Assembly: GCF_019578655.1 (NCBI RefSeq)
Contig: NC_063265.1
Coordinates: forward strand, 15,920,285-15,984,284
DNA length: 64,000 bases
Source of the DNA: Ricinus communis
Lineage: Eukaryota > Streptophyta > Magnoliopsida > Malpighiales > Euphorbiaceae
Direction: 5' to 3'
Shown here piece by piece: positions 1 through 13,300 of the stretch. The translations under genes were made by a program, and so were the position numbers. A model generated the notes under the pieces. That model saw only the letters and a list, made by a program, of their open reading frames with translations. It did no database searches and was not told the DNA's origin. Position 1 is the stretch's first letter. Every line of letters begins with the position of its first letter.

Positions 1-110
1 AAAATATCTATACCAGCATTTAGATTAAAAAAAATTATTACATCTAAATTAAAAATATATATTTTTATCTAAAAGTGCATAAATAAAATGATGAGAAATT
101 CTTTTAATTT

Positions 111-113
<3 letters not shown>

Positions 114-169
<56 letters not shown>
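114..169. repeat. (AT)n microsatellite
   Basis: Uninterrupted alternating AT of about 56 bp, seen directly. One of seven long AT tracts in the window; such tracts are common in plant intergenic DNA and can extrude as cruciforms. Confidence 0.95.
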
Positions 170-172
<3 letters not shown>

Positions 173-1535
173 ATTAATTTTAAATAATTAATTATATCTT
201 AATTTTTAGATTTTAAAATATAAAATTACTTACAAATATACATTTCCTTTAGGATATATATATATTATTCGATATAAACTATAATTATTCTTTCAATTTC
301 TCGAATGTGCCCATTTTTTTAAGGGTAAATGTGTTTCAAGTAAATAATAAATAGATATTTATTAATTAAATAACTAAATAAAAGGAGTCTTCAAGGGCAC
401 ATGTATTATCCATGATCACATGAGTATTCAATTAAAAGTGATTTGTATCAAGTAATATATATATATATAAAAGTATGCGCATCATCCAGGTTTTCACTCC
501 ACATGTATACTTCCGAAAACATTAAACTTTAACTTTAATGTGGCTTTAGCTAAAATCTTGACAATGTATTTGCATATCATTTTATTATATTATTTTAGTT
601 AAAAATGGTGTCTAGACTTCAGATTATATATGTCTTATTATTTTAAAAAAATGAAAAATTAGTTTGTTAGAACATCATAAATGGCACCAGTAGTGAGACT
701 GGAGAGGGCCATTAGAGTTACTTGGGATAACAATATAAACAAACCAAGTTTATTTCTTTGTTTTATTTTAGTCATTTATTCACTTAATTAATATAGAACT
801 GATATATCGCATTAATTATTTTAAATTTTTACTTTTATTAGCTATTTTTGTTATGTTTCGATTTTTCATTTATAAAATAACTAAAATTAAATGACCAACT
901 TAAAAATTTATAACAAAAATAAAACTAATTATAAATTTCAGTTATTATTTATATAATTATCTGCTGCCAATTTTTCCATAGCATTATATTTTGATTAATT
1001 TTTACCTTACAAATATATATATTTTTTATATATATTTATTATTATTATTATTATTTTACAAACTTTTTAGATCATTCCCTTATTTTAAAATTTTTTTTAC
1101 GTTTTGTTCTCCTTAATCTTATTTTCTGAATCCGCTAATGAATCAAACTCTTTAATTTAAAAATTATTATTTAATAAAAAATATATAGATATACTCTGAA
1201 CAATATGATTGGTCATCGTATGTTAATTTAGTATTTAATATATATATTTAAAGGACATGAAGACTATGTTCAAACCGGTAAAGATTTTAATCAAAATGGT
1301 TTTCCTGTAAGAACGAAGGGAGGAAATTTTGAATTGACTGATATATGTTTGTTAATTTTATTTTAATTCTATATGTGATTAATTTAACTTCCTAATCCTA
1401 ATATAATTAATTAGTAATTAATCTCATAATTCTAATAAAATTAATCTAATTCAATCCTAATTCTATAATAATTTTATATATATCTCTAATCTTATAAGAA
1501 ATTAATGAATTACTATATATCACACTATATATATC

Positions 1536-1775
1536 CCTATGATAATATTCAAATAATTCAAATATAAATTTTTATAAAAATTAAAGATAAAAAGTTATAA
1601 AAAAGGTATAATACTATCAATTTTATTTTATTGACTTATTAATTCATGTGCTCTTATTAGTATGATTATTTACTATTTAATATTATATTATATAATAAAT
1701 TATTAAATAGTTTATATTATAATTTTTATAATAATTATTAACATGCGTAACGAACAATGGTAGTATATATATATT
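1536..1775. repeat. Dispersed AT-rich repeat, copy 1
   Basis: This 240-bp segment aligns by eye with 35555-35790. Shared blocks include ATAATTCAA, AAAATTAAAG, TATAATACT and, at the right end, a GCGT..CGAACAAT core followed by an alternating TA tract. The order of blocks is the same in both copies, so they are diverged copies of one element rather than chance AT-richness. No coding capacity or clear terminal inverted repeats are visible. The family is not recognised. Confidence 0.55.
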
Positions 1776-1839
1776 GGAAATTTAAAACCCGATTTCCTCT
1801 ATGAATTCTCTAATCCAAATGGCAGAAAAGTGTCTATAT

Positions 1840-2277
1840 TTATACCTTTTTCTGTTGGAGGGGTGATCGTCCTTGAACTACTAAAGAAAAAAGAGTAAGC
1901 TAATAAGGGGCGTAGCGCTTGACCAGGTGCGAAGCCACCTATTTTCTAAGTGTGGCGAGTTCGTATCGAGTCAGCTTCCTGCTTAAGATAAGAAGTCAGA
2001 GATTTCACTTTGTCGAGAGCGTATTAGTGAAACTTGAAATCCCGATTTGAATATCCATATGAGGGAGAAGAAAAGACCCTACTTCTCTTCTCTGAGCTAC
2101 TATTATATTGCCGAATTTTTTAAACTTAAAATGGCTCTTCACGACAATGAGAGTCTCATTTCTATTCTTCCTAACCGGCGTATTGATGATGTGATCAACA
2201 TTAACGAACCGGCAGGACGTAGCCCTCTTACTTCCTTTATTATATTAGTAAAGAGGATATCTTTTGGATAGGAAACT

Positions 2278-2280
<3 letters not shown>
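1840..2280. mobile_element. TE-like island, possible LTR fragment
   Basis: A GC-richer block embedded in AT-rich DNA. It has a TATA-like element (TATTTATACC, about 1837-1846), then mixed-composition sequence without convincing coding capacity; the 74-codon frame at 2047-2271 opens at TTG and matches nothing I recognise. The composition shift and the promoter-like start followed by non-coding sequence resemble a retrotransposon LTR, but I see no matching second LTR, primer-binding site or target duplication. The dispersed repeat copy at 1536-1775 abuts it and an (AT)n tract follows, a common insertion context. Alternative: an old noncoding gene or another TE class. Confidence 0.35.

Positions 2281-2281
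<1 letters not shown>

Positions 2282-2345
<64 letters not shown>
2282..2345. repeat. (AT)n microsatellite
   Basis: About 64 bp of pure alternating AT, directly visible. It generates artificial open frames of Tyr-Ile repeats on both strands, which are not genes. Confidence 0.95.
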
Positions 2346-2348
<3 letters not shown>

Positions 2349-5025
2349 ATATTTTACCAAATACATTATGTTGCATAATGTATGTATAAAAAAATTCATT
2401 AAATGGATTAAATATATTTTTAATATAATAGGAGAAAAGTTTTACATTCCTTAGCCCAAAAGTTATACGGCAGTGAAAGTAAGAAATTTAGTGGAACAAA
2501 ATTGATTGGATGATAAAGTTGTGGGAAAAACTTTTTTCTTTCATATATAAACATATAAAACATTATGTATGAATGGTAATTGAACTGGCCGAAGAAGAAT
2601 TCTTGAACAGTGGGCGAGTCTCTAAATATGAATTGAGCTGTCTAATCGGTGGTATAAAGTAAATCGTCAAATAACGTTTCTAAAGAATTTTGGAAATAGA
2701 AGAAGAAGTCCATATCATCATGTCAAAGCACATGTAATACCTAAAGGACGGCAGTGGGTCCGAAGAAGATGAGCTGCGGCGCCTATATATCATTAAGTTT
2801 GGTGATCTGCATCCTATTTTTCTGTACCAAACTTTCAGTCTAAGACCAAAGTCGGTTTCTTGCAGTTGTTAGACTTCTGTCTTGTCTTCTTATTTTATTT
2901 TTGTCCTACCATGGGTTCGAAAGAACTGTCTATCCATTGCACTTATTCTTTCTTTTCTTTTCTTTTTTTTTTCCTTTTCTTTTGGTTCCCCCATGACCCA
3001 TTCTTTTGATCAACTTCCAATTTCCAAATCCCAGCTATAACTTCAGTATTATAAGGTATCGTTGAGTAGAAAAATAGGTATTTAATCTCTTAGTTGAAAA
3101 CATAATTTTTTAAATTAATTAAGTCAATCTTTAAATACATCAATTAGAAAAATTCATGTAATTATACATAATTAATTACTTTTTCGCAGTTTTCCAATTT
3201 GAATATAAGTTGCTAAGGGCAAACTAGTTTATAGAACTTTAGAAATTTTGATTCTTTTGCAAATATGTTTTGTCACGATTGTATCCTCTTCATAGCTTGT
3301 CTTTATTTTCTACATTACCTTTCTTGATGTTAATAAAATTTATTTGAATTTTTTTATTCAAATCGTTGAGCTATTTTATTAGCATCATCATATTCAACAA
3401 ATGTTGCTGTCATTATTATATGTATTTAAATGCTTTTCACAAATAATCACAGGTTATCTTATAATTAAATAAAAGTGTTTGCAATTGATAATTACAAAGT
3501 TGGGCACTTTTTTATGCTTAGATTCTACTAAAATTCCTCATGTCGTCTGTCTACATTGACTTGGATCAAATCTGAGATTTTTCAACCTTTTGAATAACTT
3601 TAAATCTCATGAGTTTGACTTTACTTTAGTCTTAATCTCAAAGGTAATTATGATTTAATATTTGTAATCACATTTTATTTGAGTTATATAGAGCCATTAT
3701 TGCATGTGCCTTATTTTATTGTACATGGCATATATTTTTATTGTACTCGTGCACTGACTGCAGAGGTTCACACGTGGCAATCGTTGGGAACTGTATAAAA
3801 GCAACCACGTGACTTCTTCTGAATAGAGAATTCTTTTATTTATAACAAGGCTTTGTATTTCACGGGCGCCAAAAGGATAAAAGATGGACACGAAGTTCTC
3901 TTTCATATCTTTCGACTTTGTTAGAAAGACAGTGAGTTACCCCACTATTATTGCCTTATAAAATATATTTTAGATTCACGTTTATAAATTAAATTTTATA
4001 TTATTTAACTTGAATTAAATGTCCAGCTAAATATTTAAATTTTAAACTGAATTATAGTCAATTGAGCAATATTAAATTTTATATTATTTATCTTCTAATT
4101 GAGCTCTAGGTGAAAAAACACTCATTGTATCAAGGGTAAGACTTAAAATTGATGTCGGTAATATCTAAATCTTGATCGACAAAGCAAAGTAGATTTTTGT
4201 TGATCCATCCTTCAGCAAACAACCTGAATTATGTAAGTATCACTCACATAAAGTTCCTACATTCGTATTTCATAAATTAATTGCTTTTGAGTATTATATA
4301 TAGATCGAATATAGAAAATTTGTAATAATTTTAATTAATACAACTTTTAGTAATCATATTCTCAGCGATGATTAATAATTTAATAGGATAAGTTTTAAAT
4401 TCAAGTTTGTCTATCAAGTTAAATTTGAGCTTAATCACGACTAAATTGCATATGTAGTCCTTTAAGTTTATATATAATATTATAATTATTTTTAAATTTT
4501 AATAATATATCAATAAACTTTCTTAATTTTGATTTGAATATCAAAAAAATTCACTATCATCTAACCCAATTAAAAGTACAAACGAAAAAATCACATGGCA
4601 TATCCATGTCATTCTCATACACCACATTAATCATTTATTTATAATATGTGGGAAATTGATTTATATACAAACCAATAATATTTAAACATATAATATTATT
4701 TTATATATAAACCAATAATTTTTAAACACATAACATTAATTTAAAAATTAAAAAGATTTAATTAAATAAAATAACAAAACTAAAAAAACAGAAAAAATAT
4801 TAAAATCAAAATCAACGAACTACTTTCTTTTTTAGTTTTCTTTCACTTTCTTAAAATTCAAATACTCTAAATTCAAACAATTCCAAATTGAGTATAAAAA
4901 GAAAATCGGAACGAGGTGGTTTCGGTTCTAGGCTTATTCTTTTTTTTTTCTTTTTTATTCTTTTATTTGCTTTCCTTTCTCTTCTTTCTTCCCAAGTCCA
5001 AAATTGCTTCTTTTCCTTGTGTTAA

Positions 5026-5196
5026 TGGCCCATCTTCATCAACAAGCCCCGCTCCAAAGACCGCCACAAGAAGGTGGAAGGCCGTGGCACTCATGGTGGA
5101 ATATTAAAGAACAAAAAGACCCATTTTCATGTTTCTATAAAGAATGCTGAGTCTTGTAGTGGATTGTTGGACGAGTCAAAGTCTTTACCTTTATAG
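5026..5196 (+). pseudogene. Possible TCP-domain gene remnant
   Basis: A frame open from just after a TAA at 5023 to the TAG at 5194-5196 encodes SKDRHKKVEGRG at 5053-5088. This closely matches the start of the basic region of class I TCP transcription factors, whose family consensus is KDRH-K-VEGRGRR. The match stops abruptly after GRG; the rest of the TCP domain is absent from the following sequence. No ATG in the frame precedes the motif. A Ser/Pro/Thr-rich segment lies just upstream in another frame, as would follow a single-base shift. I read it as a truncated, decayed TCP fragment. The match is only about 12 residues, so chance or another basic protein remains possible. Confidence 0.3.
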
Positions 5197-8100
5197 ACAG
5201 CACATCATCAACATCAAGAATAGGATATTAATTCTTTTTCTAGATTCTTGAATGATTCAACTTCTTTACTTTTATCAAAAACAGAAACAGAAAATCCAAA
5301 AATAGCAATGGTAGAGCAAAAGAAAGAAGATTTGAAGGGTGAGTTTGAGTTATTTCATGGTTTAGATGCAATGAGCAGTTATGTTATGGCTTCTGTAGCC
5401 ATTTGTTGAATTTTGTGTGGTTTTTTAAACTTCTATGTTAATTAAGTTGCAAATAGATTAACTTAATATTCTAGTTGTTGTCTTCAAAAAGAAAAAGATG
5501 CAGTTATTGAAGGATATAGAGATAAATTACTATTATGATAACTATTTGGATACTTTGCTAGTTGCTCTTCTTTCTTTGCTTGATTTTCTTTTTAATGATT
5601 GTTTCGATTTTCTTTTTTCTTTTTGGTTTTTAGTTTTGTTAGTTTATTTAATTAATTATTTTAATTTTAATTTTTTTTTTAAAATAAAGCCATATATTTG
5701 AATATTATTAGTTTGTATATAAATTAATTTTACTTATGTTGTAAATAAATGGTTGATGTGGTATTCAGAATGACATCTACATGGCATATAATTTTTGTGT
5801 TTGTGCTGTAAACAGAATCGAGAAACTGGCTATGATATTATGCCCAAATTTGAGAAACTGACTATGCAATTTACCCCTCATAATGGGTTCAACAACTTCG
5901 AAATTGGATTCAGCTTAGAGTCATTTATATTTTTGGCGTGCTCTAAGTATATTTTCCAAAACCTCCAATGAGAAATTTGTATTCTCAATTTTTTTAAATA
6001 ATTTTATGGTTTCTCAATACTGCACCCAGTCCATCTTAATTAATAGCTTCAACCTAAGAGGCATCAGCATTCAGCTTAAATAACCAATGACTAGACGGTC
6101 GCCAGGTAGCTCGTTAAGGTGTCCTATTTGTCCTTAACATATTGGAAAAAAGATTCCACCCATCCATGAGCATGATGGTTGAATTAAGAAAGAGTAAAAT
6201 AAAATAAAAGAAAAGAAAAAGTAATTGATTCGTTGATTCTCTTGTATACCTCATTTTTTGTTTATTATTATGAAAAGTAAGGCAAGGAAATTCATTTCAT
6301 ATAATCAAAAAAATATAATGTCGATGATGTCAATCAATCATTTTAAAAAATATAACTCAAAAATAAAGAAGTTATAATTCATTTTAAAATTAAGTATTTA
6401 GATTTAAATTTTATCAATCTTAAAAAAATCATTTCCAAATACCAAAAGATAAAGTTAATCCATGTAAATCATATTATAAATCTGTGCTGGATCTTTAATT
6501 GAATCAAAGAAGAGGTTGACCAATGAAATCCGATGATATCAATGAGTGGCTTAGCCGACTGGATGATCCAGGCGTTGAGCAATTTGACTCGATTCATAAT
6601 TTACAATTGAAAAAAGTAATTCTCAGCCTCCAACATACAAATATAATACCTCACATTATAAAATCTTAAAGAATAGGTTTAGCACTAAACTGCGTGAGAA
6701 CTATATAAGTCTTGAATTTCGGATAATTTTCTACTTAATTTTCTATTTTAAATAGTTAACTTTTATTCTTGTAAAATATTTTAATTTTTTTAATAATACA
6801 TATTTAATAAAAAAAACCACCTAATTTCTTACATGTTATAATATAATTAAATATTAAAAATAACATTTATTATATTAAATAATATTCATAAAGATTAAGT
6901 TATTAATATTATAATGTATAACCAATGATTAAAACCATTAACCCACCAGATAAACTAGTGACTCCATCAAATACATTTTCAAACTGAAACAGATTCAAGA
7001 TTAATACATATTTGTTAGTGAACGTTAGTATAATTAGTATACATCTATAGTGCCTTTTCTTTATTATTTTCTATTTGGATTTTAATTTACCTAATAAACT
7101 ATTTTCTAAATTCTTTTCTTATTTTCTTTTTCAAATTAATTTGTTTGATTTATTTTAATTAAATTAAATAATTAAATATTTTAGTTTTTTTTCGTATTAT
7201 AATCAAATTTTTTACATTATTAATTAAAATAATTAACCAGAAAAACTAATAATCTATCCCTTTTCTCCAAAATCGATTTTAATTTTCAAAAGAGAATAAA
7301 TATACAATAGCAATGAAACATAATAATTGGGTTACCTTTCAAATCAGAGAAAATAAAACGATAAAGAATCATATTATAAAACAATAGTGAATCAAAAAAA
7401 AAAAAATTACCACGCATCTGATTTTAAAAAGGTCTAACCGCACCTTAAAAATTTATTACAAGTGAAATTTATTATAATTGAACTATTTAATAATTGTAAA
7501 ATGATTTTAATTTAATATTATATAGTAAATGACTATATTGATATAATCTAAATAAATAATTCATAAAAATATTAAAAAAACTTTTAAGAAGATTTGCTTA
7601 TCACCACATTATTTTATCTTATTTTATTATTATTAGATATAGATAGATGAATAAAAGTAAAACTATAGCATCATCGTATGTTAACAAAAATAAAATAAAA
7701 ATTAAGGCTATCCAACATGGAAAATGGGCCGTCATAGTGGCCCTGGCCGAGTATCCAACACGGCAGGCCTGAAAAAAATGAGGCCAGACTTCACTACTGT
7801 TATTCTTTGTTTCATTAGAAAATCTTTATCAGAAAATAAGGCAACAAATAGGAAGAATTACTTTTTTTTATTCATGGAAAATAATTAATTTATTTTTATT
7901 TATAAAAAAACCAACAAGCTGTGGATTACAAAATACAACGTAGTAATTTCCTTGTTCTTTGAGATCTCTCACTCTTAAAAGCAAAAGTTATTATCACACA
8001 GACATAGACAGTATTTAACGGAAAGATAATTCTAATGATAAGCTAATCCAGTAGAGATAAAATTAATTAATTAATCAGTCAACAAATAAAACTTATTTCA

Positions 8101-9527
8101 CTAATAATTGGTGAGATCATCTTAGAAGTAAAAGTTCAAATCTCAAAAGAAATCACTGAGAAATCGATATCATTAAACTAACTCAAAAGAGAAACAATAA
8201 AATTTCTCAATGGATTAATTAAAATTCAATTTATTTGCTGCGTTGTTAGTTCAACATCAAGCTTAGCAGCAAAAAAAGGGAAAAATGGCAGAAAGATTCT
8301 TTTTCTGAGTCCTTTGTCCTGATTTATCCTTTCCTTACCAAAGAATAATAAATTCCTGTTTGTGTTGGAAAATGGTAAACCTCCAAATATAAATTAAAAC
8401 CCTGTTTCTTCTGCTTTGGACTGTAAAAGCTAAATTATTCTCTCTCTTTCTTTTTTTTCTTGAACTCCTGTTGATTACCTGTTGAAGTTAAGTATGTTGT
8501 GCATAAAATTATCTATTATTGGTTAAGTAAACCTCAAATTAATAATGAAAATTTGGATGTTTAGGCTAATGCCGAAATTGCTGAGTTTAATATTCCTGTG
8601 TTTGTTCATTGATGGATGGTTATGCTTTAGGATAAAGAGATTATTCTCCAGCTTGCATCTGGTCATGATAATAATTTAGCTACCAGTAGATGGACTGTCC
8701 CATCACTTCACTAGGCCAAATTGCAGACACTTAACAAATTATATGTTGATGATGATGTTCTTGGCTTTTTATATTATCATTCAGATTTCGTGAAAGTGAT
8801 ATTTCCACCAATAAATACACTATTTTTAGTATAATTTCACTGTTCATAAGAGAGTATAATCAAACAAATATTATTCATTAATCCTGTATTTATCCATGAC
8901 GAGTGGTCCGACAGGTATTTTCACTTACAAGACACATCCGTTTTTCCATCAATATTTTATAACTTTTATAATAAGAATAAAGAAATGACTGTATAATTAT
9001 TCATCAGGATTAATGCAGAAAACACCAGATACAAATTTATTTCTGAGTTATCTCCCAACTGTCATGAACTATTTGTATATATTGCAGATGCCTGTACTTG
9101 AAAAGCCCTGTGCAATCATCATAATATCTTCTGATGCAATTCTGCTTTTAACAAACATCCACAGGATTGCAGGGGGTCGGGTATTAAATGCATTGCAGGC
9201 AGTATGTTGTAGAGTTTGAATCAGCAATGAAAAATAGCACAAATATTTATAGGTAAAAAGGTAAAAATATACATATTTATATATATATATAATATTAAGG
9301 GCAAGGAATTGTACATGTTTTGTCTCATCAAAGCAAGGATTACAGGATTCAAACAGCTTCCTCCCCGACCAACATAAAAATATACATAACATCTAATTAA
9401 TATCATCTTTCTAATCAGCCTATCCCTTCATGATGGATGTTAGACTATATTCCTCTAATTAATAAATTAAAGAAAGTTAAAAACCCCAAAATTTATTTCA
9501 AATAAAAACATCAGAGATTGATCTTTT

Positions 9528-12500
9528 TTAGATCCCAGTTGATGAGCCTACTAGTTCTTGTGACAATTCCTCCACCAAGGATCCAAAGATACCAAGTTCA
9601 ATCTCTAATGCTGCTTCTCCAACCTGTTCTTCATGCCTTTTCCAGGCATCTAATTCTTTCTTGAAATCTTGCTCTACCATCATATCAATGGTGTTGGATT
9701 CTACATCTTTCCATGACTCAAACCTCTTGCATACCCTTTTCACTGTTGTTTCTCTGTCAGTGAAGTAGTAGCTCTGCTCTCGCTCTTCCTCGTCAATCAG
9801 GTCGCGGACCAATCTCTTCATGTCCTTTGGGATTTTTCGCAGACGACAGAAGGTTGGTTTATCAAGCAGCTCTTCAATGATAATATTATCAATGTTCTGC
9901 TCTCTGTCTGATAAAACAATCTCATCATCATCATCTTCTGCTTCTTCCTCATCATCAAATTCTTGTTCTTGCTCCAGCATTCTCTTCTCAAGTTCAACAG
10001 GGTCCAACTCTGCCAATCTCTCGAATCTACGAAGCTTTTGCAATAGCTGTTGTTTTGCTCCTGTAAAAGATAATATTATCAATACATTCTCCACTAGTAG
10101 TTGCTGAAATAGGTTCATAAGTCGTTGATTATGAAAACACAATGAAAAATTCTTACAACTCCAACTTTAATCTTTTAAATCTGAATTCAACGTCAAATGA
10201 TTAATGTATTATTCTAACTGAGCAAAGACCAAATTCACTTCAACCCTCGAAAGGGGGAGAGAGAGAGAGAGAGACCGAGTACAATGCAATAGCCAGTCTC
10301 TAGCAGAAACTGAGAAAGTACATGGACATTAAAGATCCAAGTTTTTCTTTTCTTTTGTCTTTCCATTTTCAAGAGATTAGACACTGAATTTAATTCATTT
10401 GATAGGTTAGGCAGCTGTCAAGGTAAAGGGGCAGAACACCAATTTAAAAAAGGGCCAGACTAACTCAGTCATACTTGGATTTTTGGGATCTGAAACATTT
10501 TGGGGTCCAATGGCTGTCAAAGTCAATAAATTCAGGTTAATGATAGAAATATTTTTTTGCCAAGCGGTACCAGAACAAACTTAAATATACATATATGATT
10601 ACATAGCAGCTTTGTTTATGCAGTTTTCAAAGCTTAAACATTCATCAAGTGAGCTCATAACTGAAATGGGTTCCACCAATGTTTTAAGTCTCAGGGACAA
10701 GAAACATTGTTGGCCTGAGAGCATCAAAAGATAAATCTACCAAATCATTTTATTTTATTTTTTCTTTTCATATTAGTTTCGAAGAATTAGGTTTATTATA
10801 TCCCTGCAACCAATATCTCAATTCAGGACTATACCATGCTTGTGAAAACTCCCTCCTAACAATAAAAGGAAGTGGGTCATGTAAGAAGTTATGACAAACA
10901 TTGCATATGCAGGCATATACAGCTATTACAGTCGACAAAGAGAGAGAAACTTCATTTATAGAATCTAAATTTGAATAACAACAACCACAGTCAATCAATT
11001 TTTACGACTCTTATCAATGGAACCCCACTTAGATCTTATATGATCATGACCCTCCATTGATCCAAACCATTGTAACAGATGATTAAAGAACAGTGTTTTA
11101 GTGGTAGTACTACAGTAAGGTTGCAGTGATAAAGACTACACAGCCAATATTATAAAATGTTACGAATTTGAAAAATTATTGTTTTGAACTTACTCTGTAC
11201 AATTGCATAGCTGCATTCAAGATCAAAGCCATCGTCTTCGCTGTGATCATCATGTCCATCGTCATCATCTTCAAAGGGGGGGTCCAATACAGAAACAGGA
11301 CTGCACTGTTCTTTATCTTCTTCCTCTTCTTCTTCTTCATTTTCTTGAAATTTCTTTAAGCTTTCTACATCATTGTTCTCTTTTACCTAATGAAAAATTA
11401 TCATACAACAACTTTGATTAGGACAATTATATTTAATTGTTTACAGAATTAAATCCATTAATTTTTTTATTTTTATTTTTTTTTTTGCATTTACAAAATT
11501 GATTGGTTTATTTTTGTTGACTTCTATTCAGAACTCATTTTCCAGAAAATACTGCTGAATTTAGCAAATCTTTATAAAAAAGGATGTCTGATTTTGGTGA
11601 TGGGATCTAACAGAAAAAACAAGATAGGGATTTGTCCTTTCTTGGAAAATTATTTTCCCACATAATACTCTTTAAAAAGAAAATTTTCTAGTTACTACTA
11701 GTGCATTATTTTCGACCGTAATGCATGTTAATTAGTTATAATAAATAAAAATATTTATTAATCTTATTAATTTAAGCATAAAATATTCGATATATGTATA
11801 TATTTATCACTGACTTTTTCATATCCCTTTATTCCCTAGTAAAAATATAAAAGATTTGCATGGCAGACTCATGACCAAAAGTATAATCATACAACTATCC
11901 AAAAATGACATCTATAGCCCTCAAGAAAACCGGATCTTTCACAAAAGTCACGCAATTTGAGGAGTTATATTTGTCATTTAACGTCAACTCGGGGCCAAAA
12001 CTGAAGAAAAAGACCACAAATTGCCGACAGTTTAAACTCAGTAAGCAGAGTCACGAGTTGTTTAGCCGAGTCAGAGTTACAATACATACCTCTGCTTTAT
12101 GGCGACAAGGTGAGGCAGCCGGAGATAAGAAAACAGGAGTTCGGTGACCGGAGGAGGAAGGGCTTCTTTTAAGTACAAAATGGAAAGGGCTTCCGCAAAA
12201 GTGATCATCATTATCATAACAAGAAAAATCACTGGCATCAATTAGCTTATTAACAAACTCCATCTCTGCCTCTTCAGAAAATTGGCTACTGATTGAAGTC
12301 TCCAAGTCCAAATCCCAAGACTTTTCTTCATTATTACTTTCAGACCAAAGAGCACTACTACTTGACCTACCATTGCAAGTGAAAAATCCCATGTTTTGTT
12401 CTTGCCTGCTTTCTCTTTCTCTATATTGTTTTCTTGAATCCCACTTGAGAATATCCTTAACAGAAGTCCTAGCTCCATCAAAACAGAGTTCTTGCTTTCT

Positions 12501-12944
12501 GGTTTTATTACTGCGATGGGTTAGTCTCTTTATCAAGGACCCAAATAAACCGAACCCGTTATTGTTTTTGGATTTTTGAGAAGACGTTGATTGTTTCTGG
12601 ATCCTAAGAGCAGCTTCGAGAAGAAGAGATGCAGTTTTAGCAGGGATATGGAGAAAGATAGCATTTGGGCTCTTACAAGGGCTTTTAGCAGGAGATTGGA
12701 ATTCAAAGAGAGGTGATCTTCTAAGGTCTGGCGAGTTATTAATAGAGAAAAAGCAAGCATTTTTGCAAAATTTCTGAGGAAAGCTAGAGTTTTGAGAAAT
12801 GGGTTTCCGTTTCTTGATTTCTAACAAATGGGTCCTTGTTTTTGGTTTCTTGAGTTGACAACGCCTATCAGCAATGTAGTTCTTGAGCAAGAAAGGTTCT
12901 TGATCCTCTTGTAACAGCTCATGTAAAGGCTTTTGAGCCATCAT
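9528..12944 (-). CDS. TON1-recruiting-motif (TRM27/28-type) DUF4378 protein
   Basis: Three coding exons on the minus strand: 12944-12090, 11386-11194 and 10060-9528. All introns are GT..AG; the exons join in frame to 526 residues. It starts with tandem ATGs at 12944. The N terminus (residues 1-30) carries the block HELLQEDQEPFLLKNYIADR typical of this TRM subgroup; the middle is basic and Ser-rich; residues about 299-309 and 385-395 are acidic runs (Glu-rich, then Asp/Glu-rich); residues about 360-526 form the C-terminal DUF4378-like region, with FERLAELDPVELEKRMLEQE ahead of it and a Leu/Glu-rich end. In Arabidopsis, TRM proteins bring TON1 and PP2A to cortical microtubules and influence division plane and cell shape; the role here is inferred by family. 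A TTTATT at 9492-9497 would read AATAAA on the gene strand, about 30 nt past the stop. Confident in gene and exons, less in the exact TRM number. Confidence 0.87.
10254..10274. repeat. (GA)n microsatellite in TRM intron 2
   Basis: A run of about 10 GA units lies inside the intron between exons 2 and 3 of the TRM gene. No other function is apparent. Confidence 0.85.
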
Positions 12945-13300
12945 TACAACTAGTTATTTGCAAAAAAGAAAAAGAAAATCTTGTGCTGCTACGTAATGGC
13001 CTTTGACAGAGAAAAAGAAAGAAATTAATATAATGCAAGTTCTTTTTTTTTTTTTTTTCTTTCTGGTTCAGGTGTTGAATATGAATTTCAGCACCTTGAA
13101 AGAGAGTTGAAGAGGTTTCAACTTTTGAACTGAAAATGAAGTGCAAAAGCAAAGAACAGAGAGAAGGGTTTTGAAAGAGAAGTAGCTGGCCACAAATATA
13201 ACACAGAGATAGACAGAGAAAAGAGCCGAGGGGGAGAGAGAGAGAGAAATGAGAAGGAATGAGGAGACTTCCTGATTCAAATCTGGAGTTTAGTATAACG
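12945..13300 (-). promoter_or_regulatory. Likely 5' leader and promoter-proximal region of the TRM gene
   Basis: Upstream of the TRM start on the minus strand lie about 350 bp with polypyrimidine and GA-rich segments (GA run near 13232-13246) typical of plant 5' leaders. Possible TATA-like elements on the minus strand are GTTATACT near 13287-13301 and the better CTTTATAAGG near 13543-13552; I cannot choose between them. The first implies a leader of about 300 nt, the second one near 570 nt. Short open frames in the leader begin at non-ATG codons and are not called. Confidence 0.4.

Larger units (their letters stand above)
1..9527. other. Gene-free AT-rich intergenic stretch
   Basis: About 9.5 kb left of the TRM gene with no supportable complete gene. 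It is dominated by A/T-rich low-complexity sequence with two long (AT)n tracts, a moderately GC-richer TE-like island near 1.84-2.28 kb, a short open frame with a TCP-domain-like motif at 5026-5196, and a short stretch at 8100-8135 resembling a tRNA-type internal promoter. Open frames here are short, of skewed composition and lack credible start or splice context. The strand and identity of any former gene cannot be told. Confidence 0.7.

Noticed and set aside
2139..2399. 86-codon minus-strand frame with long Tyr-Ile repeat
   Set aside because: It is a translation of the (AT)n microsatellite. No protein family has this composition.
9820..10107. 95-codon plus-strand Ser-rich frame
   Set aside because: It is the antisense shadow of the Asp/Glu-rich exon 3 of the TRM gene, whose homology and splicing are clear.
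11168..11421. Plus-strand frames across 11.2-11.4 kb
   Set aside because: They are antisense to TRM exon 2; the poly-Phe/Leu content mirrors its poly-Glu stretch.
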